The position numbers and the translations under genes are program-made. A DNA stretch of 64,000 nt, from assembly GCA_033782935.1 (NCBI GenBank), contig JAWQEG010000522.1:372001-436000 (forward strand). Direction: 5' to 3'. Shown here in pieces: positions 26,865 to 38,596 of the stretch; the first letter of the stretch is position 1; every line of letters begins with the position of its first letter. The DNA is from Petrolisthes cinctipes. Lineage: Eukaryota; Arthropoda; Malacostraca; Decapoda; Porcellanidae. Below the pieces are notes generated by a model, which searched no databases, was not told the origin of the DNA, and saw nothing but the letters and a program-made list of their open reading frames with translations.

Positions 26865-28364
26865 CTGAGTAGGCATGTACAGATTGCTTCTGGGACCCCA
26901 AAATATTGAATTTTCGGGTGTTTTGAGCCTGAATTTGAGATATAAACGGGTACAGAAGACACATGCACATATTATATTGACTTTGGGCACCAAAAATATC
27001 GATTTTCAGCATGTTTTGGGCCTGAATTTTGAAAATACTCTAACACGGAGTAGGCTTCTGGGACCCAAAAATATCGAATTTTCGGGTGTTTAGGGCCAGA
27101 ATTTGAGATATAAACGGGTACAGAAGATGCATGCACATATCGACTTTTGGGCACCTAAAAGATCGATTTTCAGTATGTTTTTGGCCTGTATTTTGAAAAT
27201 ACTCTAACACGGAGTAGGCATGTACAGATACCTTCTGGGACCTCTAAATATCGAATTTTCGGGTGTTTTGGGACTGAATTTGAGATATCGATTTTTTGGC
27301 ACCTAAAATATCGATTTTCAGCATGTTTTTAGCCTATATTTTGAAAATATTCTAGCACTGTGTAGGCATGTACAGATTGCTTCTGGGACCCCCAAAATAT
27401 TGAATTTTCGGGTGTTTTGAGCCTGAATTTGAGATATACACGGGTACAGAAGATACATGCACATATTGACTTTGGGCATCAAAAATATCGATTTTCATCA
27501 TGTTTTGGGCCTGTTTTTTGAAAATACTCTAACACTGAGTAGGCATGTACAGATTGCTTCTGGGACCCCAAAATATTGAATTTTCGGGTGTTTTGAGCCT
27601 GAATTTGAGATATAAACGGGTACTGAAGATGCATGCACATATCGACTTTTGTGCACCTAAAAGATCGATTTTCAGTATGTTTTGACCATGTATTTTGAAA
27701 ATACTCTAACACGGAGTAGGCATGTACAGATCGCTTCTGGGACCCCTAAATATCGAATTTTCGGGTGTTTTGGGACTGAATTTGAGATATCGACTTTTTA
27801 GCACCTAAAAGATCGATTTTTAGCATGTTTTTAGCCTATATTTTTGAAAATATTCTAGCACTGTGTAGGCATGTACAGATTGCTTCTGGGACCCCAAAAT
27901 ATTGAATTTTCGGGTGTTTAAGGCCAGAATTTGAGATATAAACGGGTACAGAAGATGCATGCACATATCGACTTTTTGGCACCTAAAAGATCGATTTTCA
28001 GTATGTTTTTGGCCTGTATTTTGAAAATACTCTAACACGGAGTAGGCATGTACAGATACCTTCTGGGACCCCTAAATATCGAATTTTCAGGTGTTTTGGG
28101 ACTGAATTTGAGATATCGACTTTTTGGCACCTAAAAGATCGATTTTTTGCATGTTTTTAGCCTATATTTTGAAAATATTCTAGCACTGAGTAGGCATGTA
28201 CAGATTGCTTCTGGGACCCCAAAATATTGAATTTTCGGGTGTTTTGAGCCTGAATTTGAGATATAAACGGGTACAGAAGATACATGCACATATTGACTTT
28301 GGGCACCAAAAATATCGATTTTCAGCATGTTTTGGGCCTGAATTTTTAAAATACTCTAACACTG
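26865..28364. repeat. 1.5-kb superunit, copy 4
   Basis: ATATTATATT at 26969-26978, the 13-bp deletion near 27054, the five-C run near 27385, the extra T near 27840. Displacement from copy 3 is 2330 bp. The last A monomer (about 28195-28320) lacks the ATATT duplication found at this position in copies 1-3, so the right end is recombinant. Confidence 0.75.
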
Positions 28365-29640
28365 TACAGATTGCTTCTGGGACCCCAAAATATTGAATTT
28401 TTGGGTGTTTTGAGCCTGAATTTTAGATATAAACGGGTACTGAAGATGCATGCACATATCGACTTTTGTGCACCTAAAAGATCGATTTTCAGTATGTTTT
28501 TGGCCTGTATTTTGAAAATACTCTAACACGGAGTAGGCATGTACAGATACCTTCTGGGACCTCTAAATATCGAATTTTCGGGTGTTTTGGGACTGAATTT
28601 GAGATATCGATTTTTTGGCACCTAAAATGTCGATTTTTAGCATGTTTTATCCTATATTTTAAAAATATTCTAGCACTGTGTAGGCATGTACAGATTGCTT
28701 CTGGGAACCCAAAATATTGAATTTTCGGGTGTTTTGAGCCTGAATTTGAGATATAAACGGGTACAGAAAATACATGCACATATTGACTTTTGGCATCTAA
28801 AATATCGATTTTCAGCATGTTTTGTTCCTGTATTTTGAAAATACTCTAACACTGAATAGGCATGTGCAGATTGCTTCTGGGACCCCAAAATATTGAATTT
28901 TCGGGTGTTTTGAGCCTGAATTTGAGATATAAACGGGTACAGAAGATACATGCACATATTGACTTTGGGCACCAAAAATATCGATTTTCAGCATGTTTTG
29001 GGCCTGAATTTTGAAAATACTCTAACACGGAGTAGGCATGTACAGATCGCTTCTGGGACCCCAAAATATCGAATTTTCGGGTGTTTTGGGCCAGAATTTG
29101 AGATATAAACGGGTACAGAAGATGCATGCACATATCGACTTTTGGGCACCTAAAAGATCGATTTTCAGTATGTTTTTGGCCTGTATTTTGAAAATACTCT
29201 ATCACGGAGTAGGCATGTACAGATACCTTCTGGGACCTCTAAATATCGAATTTTCGGGTGTTTTGGGACTGAATTTGAGATATCGATTTTTTGGCACCTA
29301 AAATGTCGATTTTTAGCATGTTTTTAGCCTATATTTTGAAAATATTCTAGCACTGTGTAGGCATGTACAGATTGCTTCTAAGACCCCAAAATATTGAATT
29401 TTCGGGTGTTTTGAGCCTGAATTTGAGGTATAAACGGGTACTGATGATGCATACACATATCGACTTTTGTGCACCTAAAAGATCGATTTTCAGTATGTTT
29501 TGAGCATGTATTTTGAAAATACTCTAACACGGAGTAGGCATGTACAGATCGCTTCTGGGACCCCTAAATATCGAATTTTCGGGTGTTTTGGGACTGAATT
29601 TGAGATATCGACTTTTTGGCACCTAAAAGATCGATTTTTA
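28365..29640. repeat. Mixed block with A1-A2-B2-C2 tetramer
   Basis: Begins with an AACACTGTACAG deletion near 28358, then B-C2 to 28639. 28640-29315 is a 676-bp tetramer A1-A2-B2-C2 (GTTTTATCCTATATT at its start is private). 29316-29640 is a 325-bp A/B1-C1 pair with GAGGTATAAACGGG and GGGTACTGATGATG, markers shared with 32.4 and 34.4 kb. Confidence 0.65.
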
Positions 29641-29816
29641 GCATGTTTTTAGCCTATATTTTGAAAATATTCTAGCACTGAGTAGGCATGTACAGATTGC
29701 TTCTGGGACCCCAAAATATTGAATTTTCGGGTGTTTTGAGCCTGAATTTGAGATATAAACGGGTACAGAAGATACATGCACATATTGACTTTGGGCACCA
29801 AAAATATCGATTTTCA
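29641..29816 (+). repeat. Type specimen of monomer A (subclass A2), 176 bp
   Basis: Exemplar of class A, phased on GCATG. It opens with GCATGTTTTTAGCC, then TTGAAAATATTCTAGCACTGAG, GATTGCTTCTGGGACCCC, TATTGAATTTTC, TTTTGAGCCTG, the full AAACGGGTACAGAAG segment with ATACATGCACATATTG, and ends with GGGCACCAAAAATATCG. Subclass A1 differs by GCACTGTG near the start and GGGCATCTAAAATATCG near the end, and is followed by CCTGTATTTTG instead of CCTGAATTTTG. Class A carries TG at four sites where B2 and C carry CG. Confidence 0.9.
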
Positions 29817-29880
29817 GCATGTTTTGGGCCTGAATTTTGAAAATACTCTAACACGGAGTAGGCATGTACAGATCGCTTCT
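29705..29880 (+). repeat. Internal 2 x 88-bp half-repeat structure of the monomer
   Basis: Two consecutive 88-bp blocks, 29705-29792 and 29793-29880, both starting GGG(A/C)(C/A)CC and aligning without gaps. By hand count 57 of 88 positions match. The best-matching stretches are AAAATAT(T/C)GA..TTTTC, TGTTTTG(A/G)GCCTGAATTT and CATG(C/T)ACA(T/G)AT. A one-base gap near GAATTTT/GATTTT would raise the match further. The monomer therefore looks like a fixed dimer of an ancestral unit of about 88 bp. The same can be traced in other A and B monomers; in C the second half-unit is shortened by the 29-bp deletion. Confidence 0.8.
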
Positions 29881-29993
29881 GGGACCCCAAAATATCGAAT
29901 TTTCGGGTGTTTAGGGCCAGAATTTGAGATATAAACGGGTACAGAAGATGCATGCACATATCGACTTTTGGGCACCTAAAAGATCGATTTTCA
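29817..29993 (+). repeat. Type specimen of monomer B (subclass B2), 177 bp
   Basis: Exemplar of class B2. Diagnostic features are ACACGGAGTAGG (in C too), GATCGCTTCTGGGACCCCAA, AATATCGAATTTTC, GTGTTTAGGGCCAG, GATGCATGCACATATCGACT, TTTGGGCACC and then GTATGTTTTTGGCC. Subclass B1 instead has CACTGAGTAGG, GATTGC, TATTGAAT, TTTTGAGCCTG, GGGTACTGAAG, TTTGTGCACC and GTATGTTTTGAGCATG. Mosaics of B1 and B2 are common, for example near 3.9 and 5.5 kb. Confidence 0.88.
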
Positions 29994-30141
29994 GTATGTT
30001 TTTGGCCTGTATTTTGAAAATACTCTAACACAGAGTAAGCATGTACAGATACCTTCTGGGACCTCTAAATATCGAATTTTCGGGTGTTTTGGGACTGAAT
30101 TTGAGATATCGATTTTTTGGCACCTATAATATCGATTTTTA
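29994..30141 (+). repeat. Type specimen of monomer C (subclass C2), 148 bp, 29-bp deletion
   Basis: Exemplar of class C. It aligns with B throughout except that GAGATAT joins directly to CGATTTTTTGG. The 29 bp starting AAACGGGTAC and ending GCACATAT are absent, which accounts for 177 minus 29 = 148. C2 is marked by GATACCTTCTGGGACCTCTAA, GATTTTTTGGCACC and usually AAATGTCG. C1 is marked by GATCGCTTCTGGGACCCCTA, GACTTTTTGGCACC and AAAAGATCG. Both share TTTTGGGACTG. C1 is normally followed by A2 and C2 by A1. Confidence 0.9.
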
Positions 30142-30818
30142 GCATGTTTTTAGCCTATATTTTGAAAATATTCTAGCACTGTGTAGGCATGTACAGATTG
30201 CTTCTGGGACCCCAAAATATTGAATTTTCGGGTGTTTTGAGCCTGAATTTGAGATATAAACGGGTACAGAAGATACATGCACATATTGACTTTGGGCATC
30301 TAAAATATCGATTTTCAGCATGTTTTGGGGCTGTATTTTGAAAATACTCTAACACTGAGTAGGCATGTACAGATTGCTTCTGGGACCCCAAAATATTGAA
30401 TTTTCGGGTGTTTTGAGCCTGAATTTGAGATATAAACGGGTACAGAAGATACATGCACATATCGACTTTGGGCACCAAAAATATCGATTTTCAGCATGTT
30501 TTGGGCCTGAATTTTGAAAATACTCTAACACGGAGTAGGCATGTACAGATCGCTTCTGGGACCCCAAAATATCGAATTTTCGGGTGTTTAGGGCCAGAAT
30601 TTGAGATATAAACGGGTACAGAAGATGCATGCACATATCGACTTTTGGGCACCTAAAAGATCGATTTTCAGAATGTTTTTGGCCTGTATTTTGAAAATAC
30701 TCTAACACGGAGTAGGCATGTACAGATACCTTCTGGGACCTCTAAATATTGAATTTTCGGGTGTTTTGGGACTGAATTTGAGAAATCGATTTTTTGGCAC
30801 CTAAAATGTCTATTTTTA
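30142..30818. repeat. Tetramer A1-A2-B2-C2, 677 bp
   Basis: A1 (with GTTTTGGGGCTGTATTTTG) is followed by an A2-like monomer, B2 and C2. The same tetramer occurs at 28640-29315. It is the product expected if B1-C1 is lost from a hexamer. Confidence 0.72.
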
Positions 30819-32646
30819 GCATGTTTTTAGCCTATATTTTGAAAATATTCTAGCACTGTGTAGGCATGTACAGATTGCTTCTGGGACCCCAAAATATTGA
30901 ATTTTCGGGTGTTTTGAGCCTGAATTTGAGATATAAACGGGTACAGAAGATACATGCACATATTGACTTTGGGCATCTAAAATATCGATTTTCAGCATGT
31001 TTTGGGCCTGAATTTTGAAAATACTCTAACACTGAGTAGGCATGTACAGATTGCTTCTGGGACCCCAAAATATTGAATTTTCGGGTGTTTTGAGCCTGAA
31101 TTTGAGATATAAACGGGTACAGAAGATGCATGCACATATCGACTTTTGTGCACCTAAAAGATCGATTTTCAGTATGTTTTGAGCAAGTATTTTTGAAAAT
31201 ACTCTAACACGGAGTAGGCATGTACAGATCGCTTCTGGGACCCCTAAATATCGAATTATCGGGTGTTTTGGGACTGAATTTGAGATATCGACTTTTTGGC
31301 ACCTAAAAGATCGATTTTTAGCATGTTTTTAGCCTATATTTTGAAAATATTCTAGCACTGAGTAGGCATGTACAGATTGCTTCTAGGACCCCAAAATATT
31401 GATTTTTCGGGTGTTTAGAGCCTGAATTTGAGATATAAACGGGTACAGAAGATACATGCACATATTGACTTTGGGCACCAAAAATATCGATTTTCAGCAT
31501 GTTTTGGGCCTGAATTTTGAAAATACTCTAATACGGAGTAGGCATGTACAGATCGCTTCTGGGACCCCAAAATATCGAATTTTCGGGTGTTTAGGGCCAG
31601 AATTTGAGATATAAACTGGTACAGAAGATGCATGCACATATCGACTTTTGGGCACCTGAAAGATCGATTTTCAGTAGGTTTTTGGCCTGTATTTTGAAAA
31701 TACTCTAAACGGAGTAGGCATGTACAGATACCTTCTGGGACCTCTAAATATCGAATTTTCGGGTGTTTTGGGACTGAATTTGAGATATCGACTTTTTGGC
31801 ACCTAAAAGATTGATTTTTAGCATGTTTTTAGCCTATATTTTGAAAATATTCTAGCACTGAGTAGGCATGTACAGATTGCTTCTGGGACCCCAAAATATT
31901 GAATTTTCCGGTGTTTTGAGCCTGAATTTGAGATATAAACGGGTACAGAAGATACATGCACATATTGACTTTGGGCACCAAAAATATCAATTTTCAGCAT
32001 GTTTTGGGCCTGAATCTTGAAAATACTCTAACACGGAGTAGGCATGTACAGTTCGCTTCTGGGACCCCAAAATATCGAATTTTCGGGTGTTTAGGGCCAG
32101 AATTTGAGATATAAACGGGTACTGAAGATGCATGCACATATCGACTTTTGTGCACCTAAAAGATCGATTTTCAGTATGTTTTGAGCAAGTATTTTAAAAA
32201 TACTCTAACACGGAGTAGGCATGTACAGATCGCTTCTGGGACCCCTAAATATCGAGTTTTCGGGTGTTTTGGGACTGAATTTGATATATCGATTTTTTGG
32301 CACCTAAAAGATCGATTTTTAGCATGTTTTTAGCCTATATTTTGAAAATATTCTAGCACTGAGTAGGCATGTACAGATTGCTTCTAGGACCCCAAAATAT
32401 TGAATTTTCGGGTGTTTTGAGCCTGAATTTGAGGTATAAACGGGTACAGAAGATACATGCACATATCGACTTTTGTGCACCTAAAAGATCGATTTTCAGT
32501 ATGTTTTGAGCATGTATTTTGAAAATACTCTAACACGGAGTAGGCATGTACAGATCGCTTCTGGGACCCCTAAATATCGAATTTTCGGGTGTTTTGGGAC
32601 TGAATTTGAGATATCGACTTTTTGGCACCTAAAAGATCGATTTTTA
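30819..32646. repeat. Trimers (502, 500, 501 bp) and a 325-bp dimer
   Basis: 30819-31320 is A1-B1-C1 with an extra T in AGTATTTTTGAAAATAC near 31190. 31321-31820 is A2-B2-C with a CTCTAAACGGAG deletion near 31704. 31821-32321 is A2-B2/B1-C1. 32322-32646 is an A/B1 mosaic plus C1. TTGATTTTTCGGG, CTTCTAGGACC and GAGCAAGTATTT are local markers. Confidence 0.65.
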
Positions 32647-34150
32647 GCATGTTTTTAGCCTATATTTTGAAAATATTCTAGCACTGAGTAGGCATGTACA
32701 GATTGCTTCTGGGACCCCAAAATATTGAATTTTCGGGTGTTTTGAGCCTGAATTTGAGATATAAACGGGTACAGAAGATACATGCACATATTGACTTTGG
32801 GCACCAAAAATATCGATTTTCAGCATGTTTTGGGCCTGAATTTTGAAAATACTCTAACACGGAGTAGGCATGTACAGATCGCTTCTGGGACCCCAAAATA
32901 TCGAATTTTCGGGTGTTTAGGGCCAGAATTTGAGATATAAACGGGTACAGAAGATGCATGCACATATCGACTTTTGGGCACCTAAAAGATCGATTTTCAG
33001 TATGTTTTTGGCCTGTATTTTGAAAATACTCTAACACAGAGTAAGCATGTACAGATACCTTCTGGGACCTCTAAATATCGAATTTTCGGGTGTTTTGGGA
33101 CTGAATTTGAGATATCGATTTTTTGGCACCTATAATATCGATTTTTAGCATGTTTTTAGCCTATATTTTGAAAATATTCTAGCACTGTGTAGGCATGTAC
33201 AGATTGCTTCTGGGACCCCAAAATATTGAATTTTCGGGTGTTTTGAGCCTGAATTTGAGATATAAACGGGTACAGAAGATACATGCACATATTGACTTTG
33301 GGCATCTAAAATATCGATTTTCAGCATGTTTTGGGGCTGTATTTTGAAAATACTCTAACACTGAGTAGGCATGTACAGATTGCTTCTGGGACCCCAAAAT
33401 ATTGAATTTTCGGGTGTCTTGAGCCTGAATTTGAGATATAAACGGGTACTGAAGATGCATGCACATATCGACTTTTGTGCACCTAAAAGATCGATTTTCA
33501 GTATGTTTTGAGCATGTATTTTGAAAATACTCTAACACGGAGTAGGCATGTACAGATCGCTTCTGGGACCCCTAAATATCGAATTTTCGGGTGTTTTGGG
33601 ACTGAATTTGAGATATCGACTTTTTGGCACCTAAAAGATCGATTTTTAGCATGTTTTTAGCCTATATTTTGAGAATATTCTAGCACTGAGTACGCATGTA
33701 CAGATTGCTTCTGGGACCCCAACATATTGAATTTTCGGGTGTTTTGAGCCTGAATTTGAGATATAAACGGGTACAGAAGATACATGCACCTATTGACTTT
33801 GGGCACCAAAAATATCGATTTTCAGCATGTTTTGGGCCTGAATTTTGAAAATACTCTAACACGGAGTAGGCATGTACAGATCGCTTCTGGGACCCCAAAA
33901 TATCGAATTTTCGGGTGTTTAGGGCCAGAATTTGAGATATAAACGGGTACAGAAGATGCATGCACATATCGACTTTTGGGCACCTAAAAGATCGATTTTC
34001 AGTATGTTTTTGGCCTGTATTTTAAAAAATACTCTATCACGGAGTAGGCATGTACAGATACCTTCTGGGACCTCTAAATATCGAATTTTCGGGTGTTTTG
34101 GGACTGAATTTGAGATATCGATTTTTTGGCACCTAAAATGTCGATTTTTA
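32647..34150. repeat. Copy of 29641 block displaced by 3006 bp, then hexamer halves
   Basis: 32647-33350 matches 29641-30345 at a displacement of 3006 bp, exactly three hexamers, sharing ACAGAGTAAGCATG, TATAATATCG and GTTTTGGGGCTG. The rest is B1-C1 and A2-B2-C2, with a private GGGTGTCTTGAGCC near 33413 and TTTTAAAAAATACTC near 34021. Confidence 0.7.
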
Positions 34151-36301
34151 GCATGTTTTTAGCCTATATTTTGAAAATATTCTAGCATTTTGTAGGCATT
34201 TACAGATTGCTTCTGGGACCCTAAAATATTGAATTTTCGGGTGTTTTGAGCCTGAATTTGAGATATAAACGGGTACAGAAGATACATGCACATATTGACT
34301 TTGGGCATCTAAAATATCGATTTTCAGCATGTTTTGGGCCTGTATTTTGAAAATACTCTAACACTGAGTAGGCATGTACAGATTGCTTCTGGGACCCCAA
34401 AATATTGAATTTTCGGGTGTTTTGAGCCTGAATTTGAGATATAAACGTGTACTGATGATGCATACACATATCGACTTTTGTGCACCTAAAAGATCGATTT
34501 TCAGTATGTTTTGAGCATGTATTTTGAAAATACTCTAACACGGAGTAGGCATGTACAGATCGCTTCTGGGACCCCTAAATATCGAATTTTCGGGTGTTTT
34601 GGGACTGAATTTGAGATATCGACTTTTTGGCACCTAAAAGATCGATTTTTAGCATGTTTTTAGCATATATTTTGAAAATATTCTAGCACTGAGTAGGCAT
34701 GTACAGATTGCTTCTGGGACCCCAAAATATTGAATTTTCGGGTGTTTTGAGCCTGAATTTGAGATATAAACGGGTACAGAAGATACATGCACATATTGAC
34801 TTTGGGCACCAAAAATATCGATTATCAGCATGTTTTGGGCCTGAATTTTGAAAATACTCTATCACGGAGTAGGCATGTACAGATACCTTCTGGGACCTCT
34901 AAATATCGAATTTTCGGGTGTTTTGGGACTGAATTTGAGATATCGATTTTTTGGCACCTAAAATGTCGATTTTTAGCATATTTTTAGCCTATATTTTGAA
35001 AATATTCTAGCACTGTGTAGGCATTTACAGATTGCTTCTGGGACCCCAAAATATTGAATTTTCGGGTGTTTTGAGCCTGAATTTGAGATATAAACGGGTA
35101 CTGATGATGCATACACATATCGACTTTTGTGCACCTAAAAGATCGATTTTCAGTATGTTTTGAGCATGTATTTTGAAAATACTCTAACACAGGGTAGGCA
35201 TGTACAGATCGCTTCTGAGACCCCAAAATATCGAATTTTCGGGTGTTTTGGGACTGAATTTGAGATATCGACTTTTTGGCACCTAAAAGATCGATTTTTA
35301 GAATGTTTTTAGCCTATATTTTGAAAATATTCTAGCACTGAGTAGGCATGTACAGATTGCTTCTGGGACCCCAAAATATTGAATTTTCGGGTGTTTTGAG
35401 CCTGAATTTGAGATATAAACGGGTACAGAAGATACATGCACGTATTGACTTTGGGCACCAAAAATACCGATTTTCAGCATGTTTTGGGCCTGAATTTTGA
35501 AAATACTCTAACACGGAGTAGGCATGTACAGATCGCTTCTGGGACCCCAAAATATCGAATTTTCGGGTGTTTAGGGCCAGAATTTGAGATATAAACGGGT
35601 ACAGAAGATGCATGCACATATCGACTTTTGGGAACCTAAAAGATCGGTTTTCAGTATGTTTTTTGCCTGTATTTTAAAAATACTCTAACACGGAGTAAGC
35701 ATGTACAGATACCTTCTGGGACCTCTAAATATCGAATTTTCGGGTGTTTTGGGACTGAATTTGAGATATCGATTTTTTGGCACCTAAAATGTCGATTTTT
35801 AGCATGTTTTTAGTCTATATTTTGAAAATATTCTAGCACTGTGTAGGCATGTACAGATTGCTTCTGGGACCCCAAAATATTGAATTTTCGGGTGTTTTGA
35901 GCCGAAATTGAGATATAAACGGGTACAGAAGATACATGCACATATTGACTTTGGGCATCTAAAACATCGATTTTCAGCATGTTTTAGGCCTGTATTTTGA
36001 AAATACTCTAACACTGAGTAGGCATTTACAGATTGCTTCTGGGACCCCAAAATATTGAATTTTCGGGTGTTTTGAGCCTGAATTTAAGATATAAACGGGT
36101 ACTGAAGATGCATGCACATATCGACTTTTGTGCACCTAAAAGATCGATTTTCAGTATGTTTTGAGCATGTATTTTGAAAATACTCTAACACGGAGTAGGC
36201 ATGTACAGATCGCTTCTGGGACCGCTAAATATCGAATTTTCGGGTGTTTTGGGACTGAATTTGAGATATCGACTTTTTGGCACCTAAAAGATCGATTTTT
36301 A
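34151..36301. repeat. Trimers with two contracted dimers
   Basis: 34151-34651 A1-B1-C1. 34652-34975 A2-C2 dimer (324 bp). 34976-35300 A/B1-C dimer (325 bp) with GGCATTTACAG, also seen at 34196 and 36024. 35301-35801 A2-B2-C2. 35802-36301 A1-B1-C1 lacking one base in GAGCCGAAATTGAG near 35901. Confidence 0.68.
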
Positions 36302-38128
36302 GCATGTTTTTAGCCTATATTTTGAAAATATTCTAGTACTGAGTAGGCATGTACAGATTGCTTCTGGGACCCCAAAATATTGAATTTTCGGGTGTTTTGA
36401 GCCTGAATTTGAGATATAAACGGGTACAGAAGATACATGCACATATTGACTTTGGGCACCAAAAATATCGATTTTCAGCATGTTTTGGGCCTGAATTTTG
36501 AAAATACTCTAACACGGAGTAGGCATGTACAGATTGCTTCTGGGACCCCAAAATATCGAATTTTCGGGTGTTTAGGGCCAGAATTTGAGATATAAACGGG
36601 TACAGAAGATGCATGCACATATCGACTTTTGGGCACCTAAAAGATCGATTTTCAGTATGTTTTTGGCCTGTATTTTGAAAATACTCTATCATGGAGTAGG
36701 CATGTACAGATCGTTTCTGGTACCCCTAAATATCGAATTTTCGGGTGTTTTGGGACTGAATTTGAGATATCGACATTTTGGCACCTAAAAGATCGATTTT
36801 TAGCATGTTTTAAGCCTATATTTTGAAAATATTCTAGCACTGAGTAGGCATGTACAGATTGCTTCTGGGACCCCAAAATATTGAATTTTCGGGTGTTTTG
36901 AGCCTGAATTTGAGATATAAACGGGTACAGAAGATACATGCACATATTGACTTTGGGCACCAAAAATATCGATTTTCAGCATGTTTTGGGCCTGAATTTT
37001 GAAAATACTCTAACACAGAGTAGGCATGTACAGATCGCTTCTGGGACCCCAAAATATCGAATTTTCGGGTGTTTAGGGCCAGAATTTGAGATATAAACGG
37101 GTACAGAAGATGCATGCACATATCGACTTTTGGGCACCTAAAAGATCGATTTTCAGTATGTTTTTGGCCTGTAATTTGAAAATACTCTAACACGGAGTAG
37201 GCATGTACAGATACCTTCTGGGACCTCCAAATATCGAATTTTCGGGTGTTTTGGGACTGAATTTGAGATATCGATTTTTTGACACCTAAAATGTCGATTT
37301 TTAGCATGTTTTTAGCCTATATTTTGAAAATATTCTAGCACTGTGTAGGCATGTACAGATTGCTTCTGGGACCCCAAAATATTGAATTTTCGGGTGTTTT
37401 GAGCCTGAATTTGAGATATAAACGGGTACAGAAAATACATGCACATATTGACTTTGGGCATCTAAAATATCGATTTTCAGCATGTTTTAGGCCTGTATTT
37501 TGAAAATACTCTAACACTGAGTAGGCATGTACAGATTGCTTCTGGGACCCCAAAATATTGAATTTTCGTGTGTTTTGAGCCTGAATTTGAGATATAAACG
37601 GGTTCTGAAGATGCATGCACATATCGACTTTTGTGCACCTAAAAGATCCATTTTCAGTATGTTTTGAGCATGTATTTTGAAAATACTCTAACACGGAGTA
37701 GGCATGTACAGATACCTTCTGGGACTTCTAAATATCGAATTTTCGGGTGTTTTGGGACTGAATTTGAGATATCGATTTTTTGGCACCTAAAATGTCGATT
37801 TTTAGTATGTTTTTAGCCTATATTTTGAAAATATTCTAGCACTGTGTAGGCATGTACAGATTGCTTCTGGGACCCCAAAATATTGAATTTTCGGGTGTTT
37901 TGAGCCTGAATTTGAGATATAAACGGGTACAGAAGATACATGCACATATTGACTTTGGGCATCTAAAAGATCCATTTTCAGTATGTTTTGAGCATGTATT
38001 TTGAAAATACTCTAACACGGAGTAGGCATGTACAGATCGCTTCTGGGACCTCTAAATATCGAATTTTCTGGTGTTTTGGGACTGAATTTGAGATATCGAT
38101 TTTTTGGCACCTAAAATGTCGATTTTTA
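36302..38128. repeat. Three trimers and a 324-bp dimer
   Basis: 36302-36802 A2-B2-C1, 36803-37303 A2-B2-C2, 37304-37804 A1-B1-C2, 37805-38128 an A1/B1 mosaic plus C2. AAAAGATCCATTTTC near 37648 and 37971 links the last two units and suggests copying between them. Confidence 0.68.
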
Positions 38129-38596
38129 GCATGTTTTTAGCCTATATTTTGAAAATATTCTAGCACTGTACAGATTGCTTCTGGAATCCCAAAATATTGA
38201 ATTTTCGGGTGTTTTGAGCCTGAATTTGAGATATAAACGGGTACAGAAGATACATGCACATATTGACTTTGGGCACCAAAAATATCGATTTTCAGCATGT
38301 TTTGGGCCTGAATTTTGAAAATACTCTAACACGGAGTAGGCATGTACAGATCGCTTCTGGGACCCCAAAATATCGAGTTTTCGGGTGTTTACGGCCAGAA
38401 TTTGAGATATAAACGGGTACAGAAGATGCATGCACATATCGACTTTTGGGGACCTAAAAGATCGATTTTCAGTATGTTTTTGGCCTGTATTTTGAAAATA
38501 CAGATACCTTCTGGGTCCTCTAAATATAGAATTTTCTGGTGTTTTGGGACTGAATTTGAGATATCGATTTTTTGGCACCTAAAATGTCGATTTTTA
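38129..38596. repeat. Doubly deleted trimer, 468 bp
   Basis: The A2-B2-C2 trimer carries two deletions: the 10-bp AGCACTGTACAG at about 38162, and a 23-bp loss making GAAAATACAGATACC near 38496. 501 minus 10 minus 23 equals 468, matching the spacing of the GCATG landmarks. The 23-bp loss has TAC on both sides. Confidence 0.78.

Noticed and set aside
29720..29745. CENP-B box in TTTTCGGGTGTTTAGGG
   Set aside because: It has TTCG and later a GGG run but lacks the essential A and CGGG spacing of the known core pattern on either strand.
29775..29785. ATGCATGC (RY-like) element as a plant promoter motif
   Set aside because: It occurs in most B monomers simply as part of the satellite and has no associated gene.
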